DNA of 34,634 nucleotides from JBKPCD01 sp046727175 (GCA_046727175.1 JBKPCD010000014.1:1-34634); one strand, 5' to 3'; shown: positions 24,470-32,559, numbered from the stretch's first letter. Numbers and translations: made by a program. Notes: generated from the sequence alone by a model not told the origin.

Positions 24470-25162
24470 ATGTCTACAAAAGTTCTGTCCGCCCTCGCAT
24501 CTATCATCCTGTGTGTGGGGTTTGCGGCTCCCGTCGAGGGGTCGCTGATGACTTTCGATTCCCGCTCGATCTTCAATACCATCGCGCCGGGACTTTCCGT
24601 AGACACATTCGAGACAGGTCTCGTCGCTTCCGGCGGGGCGACGGTGTGCACCGGACCCCTGAGCAGCGCGGCTGCTAGTGCGTGTTTCCCGCTAGGTGGG
24701 CTTTTGCCCGGCGCAGTATACAGCGCCTCCCCAGGGCCCCTGATGGCCGTCTTGGGGGCCGGTTTCCCAGGTGTGGGCAACACGAGCAAGGTGCTCGGCC
24801 CGAACTTTTTCTCGGAGACCTTCAATATTAATTACAGCAACGCCAACGCTGTCGGATTCGACGTGTTTCCGGGTCAGCCTGGTGCTGCCCCGGTTCTCAT
24901 TTCCGTCTTCTCGCCACTTAACACATCGCTCGGCAGCTTTAACATCCTTGGTCCAATCGGCGGCACGTTTTGGGGCGTTATCTCGGATACGGACCTGATT
25001 GGGCGTATCAATATCCAGAGCCTACCAAACGGAGGGGAGCTCATCGACAACCACGCCTTTGGTATTGCCCAGGTACCTGAACCCACGGTCCTTGCGCTTT
25101 TGGGTGCCGGCACGCTTGCCTCCGGCCTACTTCTTCGCAGGCGGTCAAGGAAGTCGGCCTAA
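24470..25162 (+). CDS. PEP-CTERM sorting-domain protein
   Basis: This 230-residue exported protein has a signal peptide (residues 1-24) and a C-terminal sorting tail: 'VPEPTVLALLGAGTLASGLL' from residue 202, followed by a basic 'LRRRSRKSA'. That tripartite tail (PEP motif, membrane helix, basic end) is cleaved by exosortase in exopolysaccharide-producing bacteria. The mature part is rich in Gly, Ser, Asn and Phe, with no catalytic motif. AGAGG precedes ATG 24470 and a good promoter lies upstream. No exosortase gene is in the window. It lies between the tRNA and the relic replication genes. Confidence 0.9.
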   Translation: MSTKVLSALASIILCVGFAAPVEGSLMTFDSRSIFNTIAPGLSVDTFETGLVASGGATVCTGPLSSAAASACFPLGGLLPGAVYSASPGPLMAVLGAGFPGVGNTSKVLGPNFFSETFNINYSNANAVGFDVFPGQPGAAPVLISVFSPLNTSLGSFNILGPIGGTFWGVISDTDLIGRINIQSLPNGGELIDNHAFGIAQVPEPTVLALLGAGTLASGLLLRRRSRKSA

Positions 25163-25552
25163 GCCTCCATCGACGCTTTCGCGGCCTTTTCAGGCTTTTG
25201 ATCGTCCGCCATTGTCGGAGGTGCGTCGAGAAGCTCCATCGCGAGTCAGCGCCAGGGGAGCCTATTGTGCTGGTGGGAGGATCTGCGCTGAGCGCGCGTA
25301 GCATGGCTATGCACGCATCTAGTCCACTGCGTTCTAGTCTTGACAGTTGGATAAGAGTTGCGCAGCTTACTGCGTGAGCGGTAGCTCTCAGCTGAAAAAG
25401 GGCCGCGACAAATCGTTCGGTGGACGCCAGCTCATAGCCCTTAACACGAGGGTTGCTGGCGTTTCGCACTTTCAGGGTCGTCGCAAGCCTTTAACCGGGT
25501 TGCAGCGGCCTTTTCGTTTCCTGCCGGCTGCACTCCTGAGCGAGACACAGCA
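25163..25552. other. gap without a recognisable gene
   Basis: No coding signal is seen. A TTGACA occurs at 25340-25345 but without a clear -10 partner. The stretch leads into the three small relic-element genes and may contain their control region or an element end. Confidence 0.4.
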
Positions 25553-25783
25553 ATGCTCTGGAGTTTGCGGCCAATTCGAGTCTTCCTACATCAGGACCAG
25601 CGTTATCTCGCAGAATCGGCCGGCCTCGATCAGCCGTACGTGTCCCGATTAGAAAACGGGGGCATGCCTAGGTGCGTTGCGGACGTCGCCGCACTCGCCA
25701 AGGCTCTCGGCGTCAGCGATAGCGTCCTGGTCGCAGACGCAATCACTCTGCGTCGCGACGGCTCGGTAGAGGTGTCGCGATGA
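25553..25783 (+). CDS. XRE-family helix-turn-helix protein
   Basis: This 76-residue protein is almost entirely a Cro/CI-type DNA-binding domain: 'RYLAESAGLDQPYVSRLENG' contains the two recognition helices, followed by 'VAALAKALGVSDSVLVADA'. Such small repressors control mobile elements and phages. The start is not fixed by a good ribosome site. Its stop overlaps the next ATG (ATGA), giving a tight three-gene unit with the excisionase-like and primase-like genes. It is probably the element's regulator, by context. Confidence 0.75.
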   Translation: MLWSLRPIRVFLHQDQRYLAESAGLDQPYVSRLENGGMPRCVADVAALAKALGVSDSVLVADAITLRRDGSVEVSR

Positions 25784-25983
25784 CCGACCAGCTTTTGTCG
25801 CCGTCGCGGACCGTTCCGCAGGCCGCATCGCGAGCCCAGGTCGGCGAGAAGACTATCTATCGAGAGGCGAAGGCAGGACGGTTGCGCGCCGCAAGAGTGG
25901 GCGGCGGACGCGAACTCCGCTTCCGCGATGAGTGGATCGATGAATTGTGGGCTCGTTGTGCCACAACGCAGGAGACCAAGTGA
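25780..25983 (+). CDS. excisionase-like MerR-type helix-turn-helix protein
   Basis: This 67-residue protein has the winged helix-turn-helix pattern of the excisionase/DNA-binding HTH_17 family: 'ASRAQVGEKTIYREAKAGRL', then 'AARVGGGRELRFRDEWIDEL'. Members direct excision of integrated elements or act as small regulators. Both ends overlap neighbours by four bases. The relaxed name is deliberate, because no integrase gene is visible nearby. Confidence 0.75.
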   Translation: MTDQLLSPSRTVPQAASRAQVGEKTIYREAKAGRLRAARVGGGRELRFRDEWIDELWARCATTQETK

Positions 25984-26201
25984 CGGCGCTCGAATGGGCG
26001 CGCTACTACGCGGCGCGCGGCTTCAACACGATCCCGGTTCCCCCGCCTCACGGTGCCCGGCACAACGGAAAGGTTCCGGTTATCGCGTGGGCCGTCTACC
26101 AAGAACGGCACGCGACCGGCGATGAACGGGCCCAGGCGTGTCGAGTTGTCAACGCGCGACAGGTATGGCCGCACGCACACCTCGTGCGTTGTGGTCGATG
26201 A
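25980..26201 (+). pseudogene. truncated primase-polymerase N-terminus
   Basis: A GTG at 25980 overlaps the previous stop. The first 45 residues, 'ALEWARYYAARGFNTIPVPP' and 'GKVPVIAWAVYQERHAT', match the start of bifunctional primase-polymerase domains of plasmids and phages ('A..YA.RG..V.PVPP...K.P...W'). Such proteins are several hundred residues long. Here the pattern is lost near position 26115 and a stop follows at 26199, after 73 codons. The remainder of the catalytic domain is missing. This looks like an internal deletion, with the right-hand side of the join in another frame. Confidence 0.6.
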
Positions 26202-26499
26202 CGAGCGGAGTCAAGCCGAACGCGATGCCCACGTGCGTCAGCAGCGTGCCGATCGCGATAACGAAGTCGATCTACAGGTGATCAAGGCTATCGCTAAGCA
26301 CCAGAGCGCAGCCACGTCACTGGAGTTCATTCAGAAGGTGGTCGGCATTCGCAAGGCAGATGTCACAGCCGCGATGCGGCGACTGATTGACCACAGACAC
26401 GTGGCACCCGGCAAACGCGGCCAGCCATACACCGTCACTTCGCAAGGCTGGAGTGTGTTGAACAGGGGAACGGTTCCGAACAGTTCCGAGGAACCGTAA
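26122..26499 (+). pseudogene. C-terminal remnant of a replication protein
   Basis: In the frame +1 to the primase fragment, codons from about 26122 read a charged helix ('RSQAERDAHVRQQRADRDNE'). A winged-helix-like domain follows ('DLQVIKAIAKHQSAATSLEF', 'KADVTAAMRRLIDHRHVAPG', 'QPYTVTSQGWSVLN'), ending 'RGTVPNSSEEP'. This resembles the C-terminal domain of RepA/AAA primase-helicase proteins. With the upstream fragment it suggests one long gene that lost its centre. An independent small DNA-binding protein of 125 residues from ATG 26122 cannot be excluded. Confidence 0.5.
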
Positions 26500-26551
26500 C
26501 GGTCAACGGTTCCGGTTCCCCCTCTTAGGGGAACGGAACCGGGAACTGTTC
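26470..26551. repeat. nested GGAAC/GTTCC palindrome cluster
   Basis: Eight copies of GTTCC or GGAAC lie within 82 bp. They form ACGGTTCC/GGAACCGT (26470-26477, 26490-26497), GGTTCCGGTTCCCC with GGGGAACGGAACC around a 6-base loop (26508-26540), and an outer pair GAACAGTTCC/GGAACTGTTC (26478-26487, 26542-26551). It straddles the stop of the remnant above. Candidates are a terminator, a replication-initiator binding site or an element end. Confidence 0.7.
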
Positions 26552-26708
26552 AGCAAGGGGGGGAAGGGAGCATTGGGAGAGGATGAACCCAGATGGCAAC
26601 ACAGAGAGGCTGGAGCTGGCGGCGGACGGAGAGCCCGGGCTGGTTGCGCCGGCGCGTGGCGCCCTCAACGATGACGGCGGGCCTGGCGGGAAACGCCAGT
26701 CGTCCGCA

Positions 26709-27431
26709 TCAACGAGGACGCCGGTGTCGAGCACGCGCGGCGGCGACCAGGGCTGTCCCGAACAACAGCAGCGATCCGGGTTCGGGCACCGCGGAACTGT
26801 CTGCAGTGGTGAGAATCAGCTGGCGCGTCATGGTCCCCGACGACGCGTTGAATAGCGCCTCGGCTTGCGTCGTGTTCGCGAAATTGATGCTGGTGATTGC
26901 GCCGCCAAACGCAGCAGGCATGCCGAGAACCGAGTTGAGAAACGCGAGCCCGGACGCGTTTAGCACAAGGTCGACGTTCGTCGAATTCGACGAATTGTTC
27001 ACGGTGACGGACCCGTAACCGGTGCCGGAACCAAGATCGTTGAAGGCGCCGAGCCCTCCGGTCCCGGACGAGAGGGTCGTGAGGTTCGTCGATACGTCAA
27101 AGATCGACCAGGTCTCGTTTGGATCCGGGCTCAAGTACCCGAAGGAAGGATTCTGGGCTCGAAGAGTTGCGGCGGTGATGACCCCTGTCACTCCGGTCAA
27201 ATCGAAAATGAAGAAATCCCTCAGCTCGCCCGGAGGCTGCGCATTTGGATACCAGCCCACGGCGTAGTTGCCCGATACGAAGAACGTTCCGTTGGAATGG
27301 TAAGTCCCGGAGGCGGTTGCGTTCAGCGTGATTGTCGCGGCGTGCACAGTATCGGCCGTAACGCAAACGCCGAGGATCGCGAGACAAGCCACCCGCGTAA
27401 AGCATCGCGTCACCGAGATTCGGCTCGACAT
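26709..27431 (-). CDS. PEP-CTERM sorting-domain protein
   Basis: The 240-residue exported protein has a leader (residues 1-31, 'VACLAILGVCVTADTVHA') and the sorting tail 'VPEPGSLLLFGTALVAAARA' with a basic end from residue 215. The mature domain is Asn/Ser/Thr/Gly-rich and beta-like, with no enzyme motif. It should be sorted by an exosortase, which is not in the window. The ATG at 27431 follows TAGTCT by six bases with no ribosome site, which suggests a leaderless mRNA. The two PEP-CTERM proteins share only the tail, so they are not recent duplicates. Confidence 0.88.
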   Translation of the reverse strand: MSSRISVTRCFTRVACLAILGVCVTADTVHAATITLNATASGTYHSNGTFFVSGNYAVGWYPNAQPPGELRDFFIFDLTGVTGVITAATLRAQNPSFGYLSPDPNETWSIFDVSTNLTTLSSGTGGLGAFNDLGSGTGYGSVTVNNSSNSTNVDLVLNASGLAFLNSVLGMPAAFGGAITSINFANTTQAEALFNASSGTMTRQLILTTADSSAVPEPGSLLLFGTALVAAARARHRRPR

Positions 27432-27437
27432 GGAATC

Positions 27438-27443
27438 AGACTA
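27438..27443 (-). promoter_or_regulatory. -10 element of a predicted leaderless PEP-CTERM transcript
   Basis: On the minus strand TAGTCT ends six bases before the ATG at 27431. There is no Shine-Dalgarno. The same geometry occurs before the Uma2 and ADOP genes. Confidence 0.4.
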
Positions 27444-27558
27444 CCTCGCGCGAGGCCGCAAGCAAAATATGCGCCGTTGCTGCTGGCTCGTTTCCCCAAA
27501 GAAGTTTCACCACGTAACCGGCAGAGTCCTCAGCGAGGTTGACTAATTGCGCCGCAGC

Positions 27559-27593
27559 AAGCCCGCAGGAACAAGCCCGAAGCCCTCAGGAAC
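27559..27593. repeat. degenerate heptamer array F (5 units)
   Basis: Units AAGCCCG, CAGGAAC, AAGCCCG, AAGCCCT and CAGGAAC follow one another in 7-bp register. It is the only array built of two alternating words. Confidence 0.5.
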
Positions 27594-27749
27594 GTGGCTT
27601 GCTACTGCAGATGTTAGGCAAACGGCAGATAACTCTGTATTGCAAAGTCATAGCGCCCTTGATGTGGCGACAGGAGAACATGGCCGGAAACATTGAGGAA
27701 ATCGCCCAAGAGCGTGGAGGATTGCAACGCGGTTCGCAATCAACGACGC

Positions 27750-27875
27750 GTTCGCGGAGTCTCGTGGGTCTGGAGCGTTCGAGGGCTTGCCCTCGCCGCA
27801 CGCGATGGTCGCGTCCTCCTCACGCATGACTCGTCGATGATGCTGGCGGCATTTCCGCGAGTTCCTGCGGTCACG
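27750..27875 (+). pseudogene. possible remnant of a PIN-like (DUF5615) toxin gene
   Basis: One frame reads 'LALAARDGRVLLTHDSSMM', which closely matches the core of DUF5615 PIN-like proteins ('LLAWAA.EGRVLLTHD..TM'). The sequence before it drifts between frames, and what follows runs into the end of the permease gene. No intact start, first acidic residues or partner antitoxin is visible. The remaining parts of the 27432-27892 gap show no gene. Confidence 0.35.
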
Positions 27876-27892
27876 CGCAGCGCGCACTGTGG

Positions 27893-30310
27893 TCAGTCCC
27901 GTCGGAGCGCCTCCATCGGCTGCACGCTCGCCGCACGCCGCGCCGGAATCCAGCTTGCTCCCAAGGCGACGATCATTAACAGCACGGCTGCGCCCCACAG
28001 CGTGGCCGGATCGGATGGAGCGATGCCGAAGAGCATCGACTTCACGAACCGCGTGACGAGCAATGACGCGCCCATGCCGAGCGCGATCGCTGCCGCTGAC
28101 AACAACGAGGCTTCGCGAAGCACCATGGCCAGAATTTGCCGCGGGATCGCGCCAAGCGCCATTCGGATGCCGATCTCCTTGGTGCGCTGCGCGACCGAGC
28201 ACGCCATCACGCCGTAGATCCCAACCGATGCCAGCACCAACGCGAGGAGCCCGAAGGCCGACGTGAGCGACACGAGCAGCCGCTCGTCCGCGAGGTCCGA
28301 ATCGATCTGGTCCTGCTGCGTACGAACATTCACCAATGGCAGTGCGGGATCGGCCGCGTGCACGACTCGGCGTAATGCCGGTACGATCGTTTCTGGCTTT
28401 GTCTGCATGCGAATCTGATACGTCAGCCGCCGTACTTGGGTTTGTTGCACGTACGGAACGAACAACTGCGGAGGCGGCACGCCGTGCAGATCGCCGTACA
28501 GTGTGTCGCCGCAGACGCCGACGATTTCGATCTCGTCTGTTGTCAAGACGTCGCCATAGCCGGCGTACACGCCGACTGATACTCGCTTCCCGATCGGATT
28601 CTGATTGGGAAATCGTGCTGCGGCGAGACGCTGGTTGATGACGGCGACTTTCGGCGATGTCGCGGTGTCGTCGACGCCGAATGCTCGTCCGGCGACAATC
28701 GGGATGCCGAGCGTGTCGAAGAAGTGAATACCGACGGCGTTGTAGGGTTCGGTCTGATTCGTGCTCGCGTCAACTACTTCGCCCTGCAGCAAGAAGTTCG
28801 TTTGCAAATGTTCGCCGGACAGATACGGGACCCCTGCAGCAGACACGGATGCGACGCCGGGAATGTTCGCGATAGCCTGCTCCATGCGCTGATGGAACGC
28901 GACGTTCGCACCGGCGGGGTAGCGATTCTGCGGCAGGACGATTTGCGCGAGCAGCAGATGGTCCGGGCGGAATCCAGGATTGACGGCGGTGAGTCCGGCG
29001 AGCGAGCGAATGAAGAGGCCGGCACTAATGATTAGGAGTGTGGCAAGCGTGATCTGAAATCCGACAACGGACTTCCCGATGACGCCACTGCCTTTTACGC
29101 CATCGGCGATCTGTGCGTGCATGGCCGCGAGTGCGGGCGCGAGGCCGAACAGCAAGCCCGTGGCGATCGAAATCAGCGCGGTAAAACCGAATACCTGCCA
29201 GTCGAAGTGCGGGGTAAACCGCGCAATGGCGCCGCGTCCGACGTAGGCGAGCGCCAATCCGGAGGCGCCACCAATTGCCGCGAGTAGCAGGCTCTCGACC
29301 AGCATCTGCCGCAAGATGCGTGCGCGCCCGGCGCCGAGCGCGAGGCGCACGCTCATCTCGCGCTGCCGCCGCGCTCCGCGCGCGAGCATCAGCGTGGCGA
29401 TGTTGGCACAGGCGAGAAGAAGGACGAGACCGAGAAAGATCATCAGCACCGATATCGGGGTGGCGAAGACCTGTTGCTGCGCGAAAAGGCCGCGGCTGCC
29501 GTCGCGCAGTGTCAGCCTCGGCACCGTGTCGCCGGCGTGGATTGGGAGCGTCGCACGCACGATGGTGGAGAACTGGGTGTCGAGCGCCGCTTGCGCCGCG
29601 CTGTCGCTCACGCCCGGTTTCGTGCGCGCCAGGATGTTGACTGACCGCGACGTTGGGTCCGCCAGCCAATTCCGGCCGTCGGAAGACGGCGTCACGAGCG
29701 TCGCCTTCGCTAGAGCGACGATCACCGCCGGCGTTTGCGAGGGCAGCGTGCTCGCTGCTCCAGTAAAGCCTTTTGGACTCACGCCGACGATCGTGACCGG
29801 AACATCGTTGAGTGTGATCGACTGTCCGAGAACTGCCGGCGACCGGGCGAAGTCGCGTTCCCAGAACTCATCGCTGATCACGACCACTGGCTCGCTGCCC
29901 GCGGTGTCGTCGACCGGACCAATCGTGCGGCCGAGTTGCGGCTGTACGCCGAGGACGGCGTAGTAGTTCCCCGAGACTTCGTGCGCGAGCACGCGCTCCG
30001 CGTTTTCGCCGACGGTCGCATTTACCGCTGTCGCGTGGAACGCCAGCAGATCGCCAAGCACCTGATTTTGCGCGCGCAACTGCTCGTACATGGGATGCGA
30101 AAAGTTGGCGTCCATCGACGTGAGCAGGCGCAGGTCGGCGGCGTTGGGAATGTCAAGCCGCTCGAACAGCAGTTGTTTTGCGATGGAAAAGATTGTCGTG
30201 TTCGCCCCAATCGCCAGCGCGAGCGAGACCGTGGCGACGAGCGTGAACCCGGGACTCTTGCGTAGCAGACGCGCGGCAAACACCAGATCAGGCGGCAACA
30301 CGGCAGGCAT
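27893..30310 (-). CDS. ADOP-type ABC transporter permease (MacB/FtsX family)
   Basis: The protein is about 805 residues with the duplicated architecture of 'acidobacterial duplicated orphan permeases'. There is an N-terminal membrane helix ('LVATVSLALAIGANTTIFSI'), a periplasmic MacB core domain, and an FtsX block of three helices near residues 285-405. A further helix near 425-440 begins the second MacB core, and a final FtsX block ends 'RRAASVQPMEALRRD'. No ATPase domain or partner gene is adjacent, hence 'orphan'. The substrate is unknown; MacB-type systems move peptides, lipoproteins or drugs mechanically from the periplasm. I prefer the ATG at 30310 to the one at 30316, because a TAGATT -10 box abuts the latter and would place the transcript start at the former. 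Confidence 0.92.
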   Translation of the reverse strand: MPAVLPPDLVFAARLLRKSPGFTLVATVSLALAIGANTTIFSIAKQLLFERLDIPNAADLRLLTSMDANFSHPMYEQLRAQNQVLGDLLAFHATAVNATVGENAERVLAHEVSGNYYAVLGVQPQLGRTIGPVDDTAGSEPVVVISDEFWERDFARSPAVLGQSITLNDVPVTIVGVSPKGFTGAASTLPSQTPAVIVALAKATLVTPSSDGRNWLADPTSRSVNILARTKPGVSDSAAQAALDTQFSTIVRATLPIHAGDTVPRLTLRDGSRGLFAQQQVFATPISVLMIFLGLVLLLACANIATLMLARGARRQREMSVRLALGAGRARILRQMLVESLLLAAIGGASGLALAYVGRGAIARFTPHFDWQVFGFTALISIATGLLFGLAPALAAMHAQIADGVKGSGVIGKSVVGFQITLATLLIISAGLFIRSLAGLTAVNPGFRPDHLLLAQIVLPQNRYPAGANVAFHQRMEQAIANIPGVASVSAAGVPYLSGEHLQTNFLLQGEVVDASTNQTEPYNAVGIHFFDTLGIPIVAGRAFGVDDTATSPKVAVINQRLAAARFPNQNPIGKRVSVGVYAGYGDVLTTDEIEIVGVCGDTLYGDLHGVPPPQLFVPYVQQTQVRRLTYQIRMQTKPETIVPALRRVVHAADPALPLVNVRTQQDQIDSDLADERLLVSLTSAFGLLALVLASVGIYGVMACSVAQRTKEIGIRMALGAIPRQILAMVLREASLLSAAAIALGMGASLLVTRFVKSMLFGIAPSDPATLWGAAVLLMIVALGASWIPARRAASVQPMEALRRD

Positions 30311-30316
30311 CGGCAT

Positions 30317-30322
30317 AATCTA
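30317..30322 (-). promoter_or_regulatory. -10 element of a predicted leaderless ADOP transcript
   Basis: TAGATT on the minus strand ends six bases before the ATG at 30310, the same spacing as for Uma2. No ribosome site is present. Confidence 0.45.
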
Positions 30323-30341
30323 CCCGAAAACGATCATCAAT

Positions 30342-30485
30342 GACCGTCGTGGATTTCTCACGCAACTCGGTGCGCTTACAGCGATCACCGCGTTCGACGC
30401 CGCGAGATCAAAGCGTCGCCCCGGCTCCGGCATAGACGGTGCCTCGCACGACAGGTCCCAGTTTGCTGGCAGCCGATGCAGATAA
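30342..30485 (+). pseudogene. possible 5' remnant of a Tat-exported protein
   Basis: One frame reads 'NDRRGFLTQLGALTAITAF', a good twin-arginine signal peptide, but it has no start codon in frame and stops at 30485. The nearby minus strand (about 30580-30408) also has a protein-like end, 'GPVVRGTVYAGAGATL'. The gap 30323-30678 therefore seems to hold gene debris on both strands. Confidence is low because the segments are short. Confidence 0.3.
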
Positions 30486-30678
30486 ACAGAACGCGCCTTT
30501 CCGCGAGTAATCCGCACGGTGGGTCTGCGTGAGCGTATGATCGGGACCGCTCGCTTCGAAGGTACTGCCGAGCGACCGGCGCACAGACGACCACGAAAGT
30601 TGTGGTTCTTGCCGCTCGCCGTCGCCCAAGCCGCCGCAGGCCGGAACGCAAGAGGACAAGGCGAAATGGGAGGTTGCG

Positions 30679-31656
30679 ATGAAGAGACACGCCCGGTTGC
30701 TCGGACTGTTCGTGCTGGTTGCGTCCGCGCTCCACCAGCCATCGGGGCTCGGGTTCGGTGCGCCAGTGTTTCCCGCCGTCATTCCGCTGCCGGTTGGCTT
30801 CGGGCCGGAAGGGATCGCCACTGGTATTGGTACCGCGTTCTACGTGGGTTCGCTCTCCCCAGCAACGGCCGGGCAGATTCTCGTCGGCGACCTCCGCACG
30901 GGTGAGATCTCCGAACTGGTCGGCCCCACCGGAAGACCGGCGCTGGGCATGAAGCACGACCCGCGCAGTGATCTCCTGTTCGTGGCCGGTGGTCCGAGCG
31001 GGAGCGCGTCGGTCTATGCAGCCTCCTCGGGAGATCAGATCACGATCTACCAGTTTCAACCACCGTCGTCGGTTCTGCCGCCCGGTACGCCGACCAACCT
31101 CATTAATGACGTGGTCGTGACTCGCGACGCCGCCCACTTCACGGATGCCGCCGCTCCGTTTCTGTACCGCGTGCCCCTTGAGCCGTCTGGCGACCCGTCA
31201 GAGGACTTCCAGCCGATTCCCCTACCGGTGAACTTCAGCATGGGCGGTGCTTGTGCGGGTCCGCCGATCAGGGCCAACGGGATCGATGCCACGCCAAACG
31301 GGAAGTACCTGATTGTTGTGCACACGAGCGAAGGGCGCCTCTACCGGATCGACACAGCGACGTACAGTGTCGTCCCAATCGATCTCAGTACTGACGACGT
31401 GTGCAGTGCCGACGGCCTCCTCCTCGACGGACACACACTCTATGTGGTGCAGAATGCCTTGAATCGCATCGCCGTGGTGGAGCTCGCGCCAGACTATCTG
31501 TCCGGCACAATAACGCGCTACATCATTGAGCCGTTCGCGTCGAACCCGGCGATCAAAGTGCCAACCACGATCGCGGAGTTCGGCGACGCCTTGTACGCCG
31601 TGACCGCCGGCTTCGCGCCGCCGGACCCCGATTCTGTCGTTCGGCTCCCCAAGTAA
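30679..31656 (+). CDS. exported beta-propeller (SMP-30/NHL-like) protein
   Basis: The 325-residue protein has a signal peptide (about residues 1-26) and repeating beta-propeller blades: 'GFGPEGIATGIGTAFYVGSL', 'MKHDPRSDLLFVAGG', 'NGIDATPNGKYLIVVHTSEG' and 'SADGLLLDGHTLYVVQN'. This resembles the SMP-30/gluconolactonase/NHL superfamily, where members hydrolyse lactones or bind partners; the acidic metal ligands cannot be assigned with certainty. GGGAGG before ATG 30679 fixes the start. A strong terminator lies directly after the stop, so it is probably monocistronic. Confidence 0.78.
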   Translation: MKRHARLLGLFVLVASALHQPSGLGFGAPVFPAVIPLPVGFGPEGIATGIGTAFYVGSLSPATAGQILVGDLRTGEISELVGPTGRPALGMKHDPRSDLLFVAGGPSGSASVYAASSGDQITIYQFQPPSSVLPPGTPTNLINDVVVTRDAAHFTDAAAPFLYRVPLEPSGDPSEDFQPIPLPVNFSMGGACAGPPIRANGIDATPNGKYLIVVHTSEGRLYRIDTATYSVVPIDLSTDDVCSADGLLLDGHTLYVVQNALNRIAVVELAPDYLSGTITRYIIEPFASNPAIKVPTTIAEFGDALYAVTAGFAPPDPDSVVRLPK

Positions 31657-31664
31657 CTGCTGAA

Positions 31665-31697
31665 GGCCGGCTCACGCGAGCCGGCCTCCTCGTTTTT
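31665..31697 (+). terminator. intrinsic terminator of the beta-propeller gene
   Basis: GGCCGGCTC (31665-31673) and GAGCCGGCC (31678-31686) form a perfect 9-bp stem with a 4-base loop, followed by TCCTCGTTTTT. Confidence 0.9.
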
Positions 31698-31824
31698 CGG
31701 CTGCGCCACGGTTCTCAATACGATCCAAATGCAGGCGAGTCGCCGCACGATGCCGAGGCGTCCGACCGCACTTGCTGCCGGAGGGGAGGCACGCGGCGAC
31801 GGCTACTCTCGAGTAACGATATGA

Positions 31825-31901
31825 CTCTATCGGGAGTGACCCGGCGCGCAAGCGCTTCACTCATGTGATGACGCTGACTCGCCGGGTCACTGCCGATAGA
31901 G
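31825..31901. repeat. 22-bp inverted repeat (one mismatch), 77-bp hairpin
   Basis: Arms 31825-31846 and 31880-31901 pair at 21 of 22 positions around a 33-nt loop. The outer ends are CTCTATCGG and CCGATAGAG, and the inner ends GTGACCCGGCG and CGCCGGGTCAC. It has no coding content and no T-run. Terminal inverted repeats of a miniature element or a recombination site are possible. Confidence 0.8.
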
Positions 31902-31902
31902 C

Positions 31903-32187
31903 CGTTTGAACGAAGCCGCTGGCGTGTCCGGCGGACGCGGCCGACCAGCTATGGGTTTTGAATCAGGAGCCTTCGCCTAAAAGATGCGATCTGGCGTGCG
32001 ATTGAAGGCGATCGGGCGAAAAGAGGTTCACAATTTTGCACGTCTGCCGCGGAGTCGACGTGGCCGTGCGTCGGCTTGATCAAAACCCCAGACCGGTGGC
32101 GCGCTCAGGCGTAATTGCGACCAACGTTCCGAGCGCGCGGAGTATCTCACGCGTAGCGTCCGCCGCGCCAGCGGCTTCGTTCAAACG
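31903..32187. repeat. 32-nt inverted repeat pair flanking 217 bp
   Basis: The left arm (31903-31938) and right arm (32156-32187) match as inverted copies over 32 bases, apart from an extra TGTC at 31925-31928 in the left. The outer end is CGTTTGAACGAAGCCGC. The enclosed 217 bp contains no gene I can recognise. The pair begins one base after the hairpin above. Confidence 0.75.
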
Positions 32188-32229
32188 CCGCACTGTTTAC
32201 AAACGCAACCTGCCCATCATGATGTGAAT

Positions 32230-32379
32230 TCACTTGAGCAGGGCGACCCCGAGCGCGATGAGCGCCACAAGCAGCGCGGCGCCGGCGAGGGCGTACGACA
32301 CAAGCGGCGACGTCGCGCCGCCCACGAGGTTCGCTTCCGGCAGCACGCGTGCGTCGTCCGCGAATAGCGACTGACGCAT
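32230..32379 (-). CDS. small single-pass membrane protein
   Basis: This 49-residue product, from ATG 32379, has a polar N-terminus ('MRQSLFADDARVLPEANLVG') and a strong C-terminal membrane helix ('YALAGAALLVALIALGVALL'), so it is probably tail-anchored. No family is recognised. The ribosome site is poor; a longer TTG start at 32499 adds only low-complexity residues. Confidence 0.4.
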   Translation of the reverse strand: MRQSLFADDARVLPEANLVGGATSPLVSYALAGAALLVALIALGVALLK

Positions 32380-32559
32380 CACGGCTTGCCGGCGATCACT
32401 TCCTCGATGCAGGCCGATCGCACCGCTGGTGCTATCATCGCCCCCGACTTGGAGTTCTGGTCTTAACGTGGCGCCAGAACGGCTGGCGTTGGCTGCCAAT
32501 ATGGGCCTACTCCAAAAGTAGTCAGGCGTGCAGATTCAGAATGTTGATAGGAGTTTTCC

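Noticed and set aside
26583..27018. Plus-strand frames over the second PEP-CTERM gene
   Set aside because: Shadow frames; the minus strand has leader, beta domain and sorting tail.
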